Assembly (NCBI GenBank): GCA_016721305.1
Contig: JADKIH010000011.1
Span: 1 to 64,000 of the forward strand
Direction of reading: 5' to 3'
DNA: 64,000 bases
From: Bacteroidota bacterium
Lineage (GTDB): Bacteria; Bacteroidota; Bacteroidia; AKYH767-A; 2013-40CM-41-45
Under the pieces are notes generated by a model. The model had not been told where the DNA came from and searched no databases. It was given only the letters and a program-made list of their open reading frames with translations. Positions 27,745 to 37,200 of this stretch are shown here, in pieces (within the stretch, counting starts at the first letter, position 1; each line of letters begins with the position of its first letter). A program made the translations under genes and the position numbers.

Positions 27745-28962
27745 TCACAAACCGGTCTTGGAAATCAGACCATGCAGCAGTTTTCCACCCATACATTGAA
27801 TCCGGTATTCATATATCCCATTCGGGAAAAGGGACAAATCAACCTTCCTTTCATTTGTCGACAGAATGAAATGGCCTGTCATGGTATAGACGCTTATGCT
27901 CTCTATCTGACTTAAGCACCTCTCGAAATTAAACACTCCTGTTGAAGGCACCGGAAAAACAGCCACGTTATCGCTATCGTTATCGCTATCGTTAACATTA
28001 TCACCCAACCCAGTCCCCACCGAAATTGGCCCGATATATTCCTTCGCCATCACTAAATGGTCAAATTTGATATAACTCGATGGCGCATTGGGATCGTCAT
28101 GATAAAACTCGATCCATATCCAATTAATATTCAAACTATCATTTGTTCTCCAGCGAAAGCCGGGAAACGGCGGGTCATTCGGATTATTAATCCATGAATC
28201 CACATTCCAATGGCCGTTCGGAAATCCTTGACCCCAATAACCAACTTCGACTCCATCTTGCCAGATTCGCAATTCGCCGTTGTACGCAGTTACCGGATTA
28301 TTTAATTTAATCATTACCTCAACGCATGTCCACTGATCAAATGCAACATACTGTTCAGTCGGACTACCATTTACCATATCGTTCCCATAGCAACTTCCGC
28401 CACCATTCCACGATTGCATATCACCCCAATACAAATAAGAATCATACCCGGGAGGATTCATGCCTTGATGTACCGGTTCATACGCAATACTCAAGCGACT
28501 GTCGCTAAGACCACATGTTCCTGCCTGCGGATTTGGCCAGGCTGTAGAAGGATTGTAACCACCGAACCAAACACTTTCGTGATGAAAATATGTTTGAGAA
28601 ATCAATGGATATTTTACATAGTATCGCAAATACACAACGCTATCGAAACCGGGAGCAAAGCGCTTGAAAAGATGTCCACCGGAAATTCCACCCTGCGTGC
28701 TTGTCATATTTATTGAATTCGGATCCAAACTTCCCGGAGGAACATCAGCATCTATCGACATACCGGCTGCATTACGCTTATCATCATACCGACTTAAAAT
28801 AGCCGGCAGGCCGTCATCAAATTTTTCGACAAAGAGAACATTGGAGTCGTTTTCGATACCGATGTCGTGAGGGTATAAATTCGCAATCTGCCCTTGCACG
28901 GCTTGATTGAAAGCCAAGATCAAAACAAAAATCGGCGAAAGGAAGAAGACTCTTTTTGACAT
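27745..28962 (-). CDS. Secreted concanavalin-fold protein (polysaccharide lyase 14-like) with T9SS sorting domain
   Basis: 405 residues. Signal peptide about 1-25 (ending VQGQ). Residues about 40-310 resemble the PL14/alginate-lyase-like jelly roll: VYLRYYVKYPLISQ, HHESVWFGGYNP, WTCVEVMIKLNNP, GELRIWQDGVEVGYW and the terminal strand IKFDHLVMAKEYIGP. I infer binding to or cleavage of an acidic polysaccharide, not proven. A DSDND linker precedes the T9SS domain (VFPVPSTGVFNFE, MTGHFIL, FPNGIYEYRI). A TAGATTTG -7 element lies upstream at 28982-28989. Confidence 0.75.
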   Translation of the reverse strand: MSKRVFFLSPIFVLILAFNQAVQGQIANLYPHDIGIENDSNVLFVEKFDDGLPAILSRYDDKRNAAGMSIDADVPPGSLDPNSINMTSTQGGISGGHLFKRFAPGFDSVVYLRYYVKYPLISQTYFHHESVWFGGYNPSTAWPNPQAGTCGLSDSRLSIAYEPVHQGMNPPGYDSYLYWGDMQSWNGGGSCYGNDMVNGSPTEQYVAFDQWTCVEVMIKLNNPVTAYNGELRIWQDGVEVGYWGQGFPNGHWNVDSWINNPNDPPFPGFRWRTNDSLNINWIWIEFYHDDPNAPSSYIKFDHLVMAKEYIGPISVGTGLGDNVNDSDNDSDNVAVFPVPSTGVFNFERCLSQIESISVYTMTGHFILSTNERKVDLSLFPNGIYEYRIQCMGGKLLHGLISKTGL

Positions 28963-28981
28963 GGAGGCTCTTTAGTTTATT

Positions 28982-28989
28982 CAAATCTA
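28982..28989 (-). promoter_or_regulatory. Candidate -7 element for the lyase-like gene
   Basis: On the minus strand TAGATTTG fits TAnnTTTG exactly, ending 20 bp before the ATG at 28962. No good TTTG -33 is present; ATTAATTC stands in that place. Confidence 0.45.
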
Positions 28990-29032
28990 ACCCTTCTGAA
29001 TTAATCTCTGCTGAGAAATATCAGGAAACAGA

Positions 29033-30499
29033 TTAATATCTCACAAGAATTCCTCTGACAACTCTTTGATCACCGGTTTGTGCGTCATAATAGTAGCTTC
29101 CTGCAGGGAATGCAGTTAAATCAACTTCTGTTATATTTTTAAGAGAAAAAAGAAGTCGACCTGTTAAATCGAAAATCCGTATTTCCATCAGACTGACTCC
29201 CGGATTTAATTCGAATTTAAAATGACCATCAGACGGATTCGGGAAAACTTTTATCGTAGTATTTACAACGTTCTCTGAAATCGAATTCGTCAACGAATCG
29301 CACAAGCTTCCATATGCTTCACCAAGTTTGAAATAAGGAAAATCCGGTATAAAAGTTCCATAATATTTCAACGTATCGGCTGAAGCGAAAAAATGACAAG
29401 CTGTATCCGGTTGATCCGGATCCTCAATCACATGCAGTGCACGATAACCGCCCCAATGATCTTCATAGATTTTTCCGTCCGGCGCATATGAAAAACGAAA
29501 ATAATTATTGCCCAGTCCATCATTTGCTTTTATTAATTTTTCTGAACCCTGAATATCGGAGGCATATAAATCATATTGGTACACATTTAACATATCTGAT
29601 ACGTAGAGAAAGCGACTATTTGGACTAAAAATAACTGAAGCTAAATTTGCATTAGTAATGTTATTGATTGGGTGAGAAATAAGCGTATCATAAGTAAACA
29701 CACCTGTACAGCGATCGAAGTTATAAAGGTAAATTCGGGATGAATCATTGTGGGCAATCGCAAACATAGTCCCGTCAGGAGAGAACTTACTCTGTCCTCT
29801 CATCATTCCTGATTTGATTACAGGCCCGGCAATACTACGTACTACGGTCACAATACTATCCGGGCTAAGTAGTGCAGCATAAAGCCCGGGTGTTTTTGCT
29901 TCATGAATAGCAACCCACCAATCACGACCATTTCCGTGCTTTGTTGACTGCATGGTTGAATAAAGCAACGTATCATTCAGAATCGTTTGATTTTTTATTG
30001 TCATCTGACCACTGCCATTATTGGCATTCATATCTACTATACTATATGCCAAACGGAAAGGCTGAATGTACGTCGTACTAAAAACAGTGTAATCACGACC
30101 TGAAACATGAAAAATGCAATACTGATTCGGATGACCGGGATATGGCACTATTTGCGCCGTTTGAAAGTAAGGCATATAGTGAGTAAACCCAAAATGAATA
30201 ACGGCCGAATCAAGATTGAAGTCAACACTTCCCGGAACAATCTGCCCAAAACCATTTCCAACCTTAATCCCATTTGTATACAATTTCAATAATCCGGTTG
30301 AATCACATATACTCGCATTCGTATAGCTTACTCCAAATGCAGGATACAAAGCAATTGTGTCGGGATGTCCGTAAGTAAAATCAAGCGATGAAATTCCGCA
30401 GCCGGTGCAGTAATTGTAGCCGACTAACCATACGTTATCGTACGACTGAGCCTTCGTTTGCAGAGCAATAAACACTAGTATCAACGAAATCCATTTCAT
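29033..30499 (-). CDS. Secreted WD40/PD40-like propeller protein with T9SS sorting domain
   Basis: 488 residues. Signal peptide about 1-18 (MKWISLILVFIALQTKAQ). The body carries repeated propeller strands: GQSKFSPDGTMFAIAHNDSSR, ASVIFSPNSRFLYVSDMLNVYQYD and RFSYAPDGKIYEDHWG (S-P-D/N-G type repeats). The C-terminus is a T9SS domain (VFPNPSDGHFKFEL, LTGRLLFSL, FPAGSYYYDA, ends VRGILVRY). Similar proteins are common cargo in gliding Bacteroidota and lack known activity. The ATG overlaps the stop of the 839-residue gene by 4 bp (ATGA), so the two are translationally coupled, which suggests the two propeller proteins work together. Confidence 0.82.
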   Translation of the reverse strand: MKWISLILVFIALQTKAQSYDNVWLVGYNYCTGCGISSLDFTYGHPDTIALYPAFGVSYTNASICDSTGLLKLYTNGIKVGNGFGQIVPGSVDFNLDSAVIHFGFTHYMPYFQTAQIVPYPGHPNQYCIFHVSGRDYTVFSTTYIQPFRLAYSIVDMNANNGSGQMTIKNQTILNDTLLYSTMQSTKHGNGRDWWVAIHEAKTPGLYAALLSPDSIVTVVRSIAGPVIKSGMMRGQSKFSPDGTMFAIAHNDSSRIYLYNFDRCTGVFTYDTLISHPINNITNANLASVIFSPNSRFLYVSDMLNVYQYDLYASDIQGSEKLIKANDGLGNNYFRFSYAPDGKIYEDHWGGYRALHVIEDPDQPDTACHFFASADTLKYYGTFIPDFPYFKLGEAYGSLCDSLTNSISENVVNTTIKVFPNPSDGHFKFELNPGVSLMEIRIFDLTGRLLFSLKNITEVDLTAFPAGSYYYDAQTGDQRVVRGILVRY

Positions 30500-33015
30500 T
30501 GTTTGAAAATTTTAAAGGTCTTAATAGCGTTCCCGCTTTCACAACGTAACAGATAAACGCCTGAAGAAAGCTCCGACAAATCGAAATGCTGATCCATCGG
30601 CTTAATCCAATCTCGAACAGAATGACCAAGCAAATCGACAACTGAAACGCGCTCAATTACTGAAGACGATTCGATAGATATTTCTGAATTAAACGGATTT
30701 GGAAAAACTGAAATTAAAACAAGATCATTCTCATCGACAGAATTCAAGCAAGGGAGAACAACCAGATTTGAGTTTAGATAAATCGTATCCGTCCCCACCA
30801 AATTCGTTGCAACTAAATAGGCCGAATAGGTACCCGGATTTACGTATTGAATATTCGGCTCATAAACCCCTGACAACGTATCGGGCGATCCTCCCGGGAA
30901 AAACCAGTGAAGCTGAATAAATGCATCGTTGGTAAGAGCCCGATAAACTTCATATTGTCGCTCGCAAATCGTATCGGTATTCATCGATACGCTCACTTGC
31001 GGCATGACAAGGTCAACTGATCCGACATTATTAATTTTAATAGGATTCGCACCCTGATACAAATTCGAAAAAATTCCACCCCAATATTCCCTGACCGAAG
31101 ATTCTTTGACTATACATTGAGGAGCAACAGTTGCAACCTGATTAAACTGCGTCCCGTCAAACAAACTGAAGCCGGCATTTGCTGCACTAAAAGCAAGTTG
31201 ATTGTGATAATCATATAGGTGTGACCAAAAACAATAGCTATTTCCAGGATTGGCAAAAAGATGCCAATCCGAATTGTAAAAATTCATCACTCTTGCAGTA
31301 CCTCCGCTTGCGTCTGTCATTGATACAAAAAGCGTATCATGATAATTTAAAAACGAAGCATCATATTGATTGAATGAAGTATAACTTCCCTTCCGATCCC
31401 ATACATTCCCTATTAACCGAGCAAATTTACAGTCAACCGTAAAAAGAGTAAAAGACCTCTCTGCTGCAACTATCAAAGTATCATCCATTATGGTAAACTG
31501 CACTGCATTATCATCTAAATAATTCGTGCCAATTGCCGACCAATTTACTCCATCGAATTTTGCAACATGTAATGCAGACATTCCATTAATTGTATCAAAG
31601 CTACCACACACATACAACTCATTGTGAAAGACGATGGCATCTCTTATTGGGTTATTTGCACCTGTTCCTAAGCTCTGCCAGCTTGTTCCATTCCACTTTG
31701 CCATTCTTCCCAACCAATTACTACCCGACCTTCCAAAATACCCAAAAGCATACAACTCATTATTAAAATAAATGACTTTCGTAACTCTTGAACTAAGTCC
31801 ACCATCCATTGAAAGCCATTGCGTGCCGTCCCACATGGCGACATTTGCTGAAAATGTTTCTCCGGCAAAAAGAAATTGTCCGCCAACTATAACATTACCG
31901 GAAGAAGAATCTTGTACCATTGTCAGGACAAATGGATATGAAAAAGCATCTCTGTTGTCGCTTGCAGGTTTCCCCGGATTAGCCCAAACATTGCCATCGT
32001 AACTGAACAAAGAAATAGCGAGTGTATCACCCAGGTGAGTTAGACTTCCTCCAAAATAAAGTTTTGAAGGAGTTGAACAAACCGCTTCATATTGTTCTTG
32101 TGTCCAGCTCGAATGATTCGAGCGGGCAATATTTACATACGATTGATTATCGGAAATTTTTATGATATCCATAAAATCGCCTGTTCCTTGTATGTAATCA
32201 TGTGCTACCGCATAGAGTGTATCTTGAAACACCGCCAGATTCGTGATAGCACCAATCAGATTTAAACTGGTTAGATGCCATTGTGCCCCACTCCAATATG
32301 CCAACTCGGTTTCATTAGATGCCGGAGCAAGGTATATGGATGTATCTTTTAACACCAACCCATTAAAACCATATGTAAATATTTCCGGGTAAATAAAAGT
32401 AGAATTATTCGAATAGCTTATAAGACCGTGAGCTGTATCAGAATCTGCGAGTGTAAAATGTCCATATACAAAAAGCACAGAGTCTGTTGCCTGCAAACCT
32501 GATACGGTATTATTAAAATGCTTGACGTTCTGAAGCCAATTATTTCCGTCAAAAACCGAAAGGAAATAGAGTGACCCTCCGGGCGGATAACCGGAAGTAT
32601 ACAAACTGTCGTGAAAAAACTCAATCGATCGAATCACATATGGCAATCCCGGACCGGGACTCGACCAAGATACACCATCCCATTTTGCAATATTGTTCAC
32701 ACCGACTTGTCCTGCATTCTGAAAATACCCTCCAACATATAACTCATGATTTTTAAGCTTAAGAGAAAAGACAGTACCATCAGCTCCACCATTCAAGTCG
32801 GTCCATGAATTACCGTCATATCTGGCAACATTATGCACTACAACACCATTGATTGATCTGATATCTCCGCCTACGAAAAGGTAATTTGAAACCGAATCAT
32901 ATTCGATCGCATAAACTGTTCCCTGAAGAGTAACTCCTCCTCCGAGAGAATTCAAATCTTGCGCTATCACCGATAAACCGGCGAACACAAATAGTAACAA
33001 TAAATGAAGTTTCAT
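30496..33015 (-). CDS. Large secreted kelch-like propeller protein with PKD-like and T9SS domains
   Basis: 839 residues. Signal peptide about 1-18. About 20-640 consists of repeating units with the core A-x-W-(D/N)-G-x-x-W (VARYDGNSWTDLNGG, IAKWDGVSWSSPGPG, VAMWDGTQWLSMDGG, MAKWNGTSWQSLGTG, VAKFDGVNWSAIG), at least two propellers' worth of blades. A PKD-like domain follows (about 690-770, with LHWFFPGGSPDTL and YVNPGTYSAYLVATN), then the T9SS domain (VFPNPFNSEISIESS, LLGHSV, LSSGVYLLRC). Likely a surface or secreted recognition protein; no enzymatic motif seen. Coupled by ATGA to the 488-residue propeller gene. Confidence 0.85.
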   Translation of the reverse strand: MKLHLLLLFVFAGLSVIAQDLNSLGGGVTLQGTVYAIEYDSVSNYLFVGGDIRSINGVVVHNVARYDGNSWTDLNGGADGTVFSLKLKNHELYVGGYFQNAGQVGVNNIAKWDGVSWSSPGPGLPYVIRSIEFFHDSLYTSGYPPGGSLYFLSVFDGNNWLQNVKHFNNTVSGLQATDSVLFVYGHFTLADSDTAHGLISYSNNSTFIYPEIFTYGFNGLVLKDTSIYLAPASNETELAYWSGAQWHLTSLNLIGAITNLAVFQDTLYAVAHDYIQGTGDFMDIIKISDNQSYVNIARSNHSSWTQEQYEAVCSTPSKLYFGGSLTHLGDTLAISLFSYDGNVWANPGKPASDNRDAFSYPFVLTMVQDSSSGNVIVGGQFLFAGETFSANVAMWDGTQWLSMDGGLSSRVTKVIYFNNELYAFGYFGRSGSNWLGRMAKWNGTSWQSLGTGANNPIRDAIVFHNELYVCGSFDTINGMSALHVAKFDGVNWSAIGTNYLDDNAVQFTIMDDTLIVAAERSFTLFTVDCKFARLIGNVWDRKGSYTSFNQYDASFLNYHDTLFVSMTDASGGTARVMNFYNSDWHLFANPGNSYCFWSHLYDYHNQLAFSAANAGFSLFDGTQFNQVATVAPQCIVKESSVREYWGGIFSNLYQGANPIKINNVGSVDLVMPQVSVSMNTDTICERQYEVYRALTNDAFIQLHWFFPGGSPDTLSGVYEPNIQYVNPGTYSAYLVATNLVGTDTIYLNSNLVVLPCLNSVDENDLVLISVFPNPFNSEISIESSSVIERVSVVDLLGHSVRDWIKPMDQHFDLSELSSGVYLLRCESGNAIKTFKIFKQ

Positions 33016-33259
33016 TCTGCGTTATTAAAAGGTTTTAAATTGCAACTTACCTTAAACCGAAGTTTCTGAATAGCCGGTATACAATCTGATAAAATGAATC
33101 ACGATCTTATAATCGCATAATCTCCTGCCCCACCGCTTAAGTGGTATAAATCTACAAATTTTTAAACAGCAAACCGGAAAGCAAACTGCAGACAGGCTAA
33201 AGAACTGCTCGATGACTGCATCTAAATGACCATTTATTTTGTCTAAAGCCGTTTTTACA

Positions 33260-33303
33260 AAAAAAATGTCCTCCAAACCTGATGAGAGGTTTTGGAGGAC
33301 ACA
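33260..33303 (-). terminator. Rho-independent terminator downstream of the 173-residue lipoprotein gene
   Basis: The 324 bp gap 33016-33339 holds only this site and the upstream region of the 839-residue gene; I see no gene in it. On the minus strand a stem of about 14 bp (TGTCCTCCAAAACC with GGTTTGGAGGACA, loop near 33281-33286) is followed by a run of eight T. Confidence 0.85.
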
Positions 33304-33339
33304 CCATTTCTTTTTCAAAAAGAGTAGCCTTTAGGATGC

Positions 33340-33861
33340 TTAGTCCTTCAAATCAAACGCAGCCTTCACCGCACTGTAATTATTCCAATCAAGATCCGGA
33401 TTGGCAATTCGTCCTGATGCCGCCACGGCTACTATTTTCACAAATACTGTTGCCGATGGAGGTTGAGTATTAAAATCACTATCCTGCAAATCGATAATAG
33501 CCTGATTCAAACTATAACTGCAAATCCATGATTCGGTAAAACCGTAAGTCGGGCCGGTTCCGGTCGGATATGTATAAGGCATCGCCGTCCATTGATTACC
33601 ATTACTACTTAAATACATATTCACCGCCCCTGTAGAAACGATATCTTGTGTAATGATCGGAGCTGTTAAAATAGTTTCAAATCTTTCTCCGGGAGTCCCC
33701 GTCGTACCGATATGGTACCACTGATTTGCAGTAACCGTAAAGGACATCGATTTTACATTCGCATTTCCCGCCGGCCCTTCCGGTCCCGTCGGCCCCTGAT
33801 TACATGAACTATTAAAGAAAAGAACGGCAGTAACGCCAAGAAGAGTGAGTAGTTTTTTCAT
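33340..33861 (-). CDS. Lipoprotein with a short collagen-like segment
   Basis: 173 residues. Leader MKKLLTLLGVTAVLFFNSSC with lipobox Cys20, then a short Gly-x-Pro run (GPTGPEGPAG, about 23-32) and a compact beta-rich domain with FTVTANQWYHIGTTGTPG and ATVFVKIVAVAASG. The same lead-in (Cys followed by GPxGPxGPxG) marks a widespread group of small Bacteroidota surface lipoproteins of unknown role. It is followed by a strong terminator and is probably a single-gene unit. No T9SS domain. Confidence 0.75.
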   Translation of the reverse strand: MKKLLTLLGVTAVLFFNSSCNQGPTGPEGPAGNANVKSMSFTVTANQWYHIGTTGTPGERFETILTAPIITQDIVSTGAVNMYLSSNGNQWTAMPYTYPTGTGPTYGFTESWICSYSLNQAIIDLQDSDFNTQPPSATVFVKIVAVAASGRIANPDLDWNNYSAVKAAFDLKD

Positions 33862-33942
33862 TGTATTTGTTTTTTGTTGTGGCTGTATACAAATGCCAGG
33901 CCAGTTTGAGGCTTGGGGTTGATAAATGTACGGGTTTTCGTT

Positions 33943-34205
33943 GGTAGTAAGTGGTAAGTAGTAAGTAGTAAGTTGCCTTGGAGGAAGGCCAACCGGCTAG
34001 TTAAATGACTTTTAGCCCTTTTACACGAATACCCTCTGCCAAAACTAATAAAAGTACCTTTTAAATCCCCCTGCCCATTCCTTAGTTTTATTCGAATTTA
34101 TCGCAAATATTTTGTCTCCAAAAATAAAAGCAGGTTCATTAAAAATTAAGCCCCCTTGCTCAAACCGCAAGTCAACTTACAACTTACTACTTACTACTTA
34201 CTACC
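33943..34205. repeat. Inverted microsatellite pair (GTAAGTA arrays) flanking about 195 bp
   Basis: The 400 bp gap 33862-34263 has no gene. A GTAAGTA/GTAGTAA array at 33943-33976 is matched by an inverted array (TTACTACTTACTACTTAC) at 34173-34205. The enclosed sequence carries no open frame of note. Confidence 0.85.
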
Positions 34206-34208
34206 CAC

Positions 34209-34242
34209 AAAAAAAGGGAAGCCACCCAACATGACTTCCCTT
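34209..34242 (-). terminator. Rho-independent terminator of the 1,440-residue surface protein gene
   Basis: On the minus strand AAGGGAAG (34242-34235) pairs with CTTCCCTT (34221-34214), loop 13 bases, and is followed by seven T. It begins 22 bp after the stop codon. Confidence 0.85.
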
Positions 34243-34263
34243 GCGCAATCAAGCAAATACTCC

Positions 34264-37200
34264 TTACGGAGCAACAATATTTACATAAGTGTTATATACG
34301 CCTTTATCGCTGCGACATTGCAGTTGATATAATCCGCTGCGAATGCCTGACAATGGAATTGAAATCTGACTTAGTCCACTCGTCATATGGCGAACTTCGC
34401 GGCCGGCTAAATCGAACATCAATACTTCTTTGATTTGAAGATCGTGACTGTATACGTTCAACTGATCGGTAGCCGGATTCGGATAGATGAGGAAATGAGA
34501 AGAAAGATGGATTTGTTCAACTGCATTCCAATTCGGGTCGATCGTTACTGTATCGTTCACACGTGCCGTTGCAAGAATTTGCTGGCTGTAAGTGATCGCA
34601 CTCACATTCGACAATCGGAATAAGGCATTTGTCACTGTCGAGATATTATCGACAACAACAACATCAAACATTCCTAAATGACCGATTCCATTGCCTACGT
34701 TCTGATGATCATTTCTCGTAAGCGCAACATCAATTCTTCCGATCGTCGGAGTATGACGCACAAAAGTGATCAGGTCTGTTCCTGCCGTTCCTAACCATGA
34801 TCCTGTCCAGTCGATCTGAATAGAATTCGTATCAATGAGTGTCGGATCGTAATCCAGCGTAAATGCGATACCGTACATACTATCAACCGGAAGCTGATTG
34901 GTTCCCATCATGATGTCGACATGCACACCGCCCGATGGCAACACTGTATCCGGCGTTGCATCGAGATACAACTGTGGAGCATTGATCGTATTTGAAGTAT
35001 TCGGAGTAAAAGAATGACGTGCAGGATGAGTTTGTCCGTAATTTAAACCGATCGGAATAGTATCATTAATATCAACAACACCATTACCATCGCAATCGGC
35101 GTGCTTCATATTTACAGCTCCACCAAACCAGTTACCGAAATCTGCTGCGGGTTGAGCCACATACAAATTGGAAGCACTGGTGCGAACAGGACCTGTTTCA
35201 TTGAAAGCGACACCAACATTCAGGATGTCGAGATTATCGCAATTAAGATCATAATTCGCATCGCCGGGCCATACATCGGATGTTACGGTACAAGGAGTAA
35301 ACTGAACATTGGCATTTCCACCCATGTCTACGCAACCATTACCTGCAAAAAATTGCGCCGAGCCCGATTCGATAATTCCTTCTACCAAGGCATTGCTCAA
35401 ACAAATGTCTGCTCCGTTATTTATGAGGGAAAAATTCGAAACACCTTTTAAATACACCGGGAAGTTCGGACTGCCATTCACGATAAATTGATTATTGATC
35501 TGAACGGTTCCCTGTAAGTTAGTCGTCTGACCACCATTTGCAAAGAACAGTGGGTCGATTACAAATTGTCCGCCAAGCATAACGTAATCATGGAAAATTG
35601 CCTTGCCGATTGTATCACTTGCAATCGCCGAAACCTGACAGAGTGCATAAGAAACCAATTGCTCACACTTGATCGGATAGGCCCAGATGCGAGCATTAGG
35701 CATATACAGAGTGATATTGTGAAATGAACCCGGTGTTTTAAAATCTCTTCCCAATCCATAAAAGACCGGCGAGAAAACTCTCATCTCCACATCTGTTGAT
35801 TTAGAGTTCAACAATGTTCCTTCGATCTCAAAATGTGTTGCCTGCACTGTAATCGGACCTGTTGTAAAAGTGGTTCCGGCATTACTATGAATACGCGATG
35901 CTTGCATATCGTGGCCCTGCGAAAGGAAACTTCCTCCTGTCACATCAAGTGAACGACAAATAAGATCCGCACTTAATTCAATTGTTCCATTTCCATTCAA
36001 CTCCAAATCCAACAATGAAACATTTGAAGAATTAATTGTAATTGTTCCACCAAAAAGATTCTTTAAGTTGACATAATCAACACTCCATGTCATTCCTGAA
36101 GCTAAATCGAAAGCACCATATACTGTCAGCGACGAACCCGTTACTGTTACGGCTGTACCGGCATTGGTAAAATCAATTGACGCGCACGATGAATTTGCAT
36201 TATCAATCACTACTGTCGACGAACTAACCAATGATGAAGCATCAAAAATAACAGCATCAGCTCCGCTTGGAATGCACTCACCTCCTGCACCTCCACTGCT
36301 TAACGACCAGTGTGACGAATCACTCCAGTTTCCCGGACCATTAACCCAATATAGTGTTCGTGCGTTATTGGCACTTATATTCCAACCGCTATTTCCTCCA
36401 CCATCGACGCTGTTAGTTGCATTGAATGCAGCTCCGCCGGTAGCACTGACTGCTATCAATTGAACATAATTCAAGTCAATTGAACCTGCGCTCTTTTGCA
36501 ATGTAGTTGGCGTGTTCACATCGGCCGAACGCAGTGTTACATAGTGATTGCAGTCGGTGTTTGCAAAGAGCGCATCATTAATTGTTGTGATTGCACCTGA
36601 CGCAACTGCCATCGTATAACCGGAATTATTTAAATACAACGAATCAAAAGTATTGCTACCTGTCATTGTTAAATTGCCTTTAATTTCGGCTAAGTGAATA
36701 TTGCTTCCTGTACCCATCGCAAGATCACCTTGAGCAATCAGGCTTTGTGCAATCAAATTACTGTCGCAAGTACCATCAACTATCCATAAGATGTTTCTGT
36801 AATTTCCGCTGTTGTATAAAATACCTCCCTGACGATCAAAAGTAATATCACATGTTGCAGAGCCGGTCTGAGTTCCTCGTAGCTGAACTATTCCTGCATA
36901 AATATGAGCAGAAGTCATATTGAACTCACCACTCGGATCACTTGCAAGTGCATTTACACTAACGCTCTGCGAATTCAAATCGAAATATCCTGTACGATGC
37001 GAAAGAACAGTACAAATCAAGGAGTCGGTAAGAATGTAAGAACCTGCGCTCGATTTTTGAACATAGCCATAACTATTCCCTCCACCATGCAAAGTTTTTC
37101 CAAGATCAGGCGAAGTAAGGTCTAAAGTCGTTACTCTCCAATTGAGAGTAGAAGTCACATTGAATGAACCGAACACATAAATATGATCTCCATCGTAAAC

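Noticed and set aside
33052..33318. 88-residue minus-strand frame between the lipoprotein and the 839-residue gene
   Set aside because: It runs through the rho-independent terminator at 33260-33303.
33943..34205. Inverted repeats as the ends of an insertion sequence
   Set aside because: No transposase or target-site duplication is evident in the 195 bp between them.
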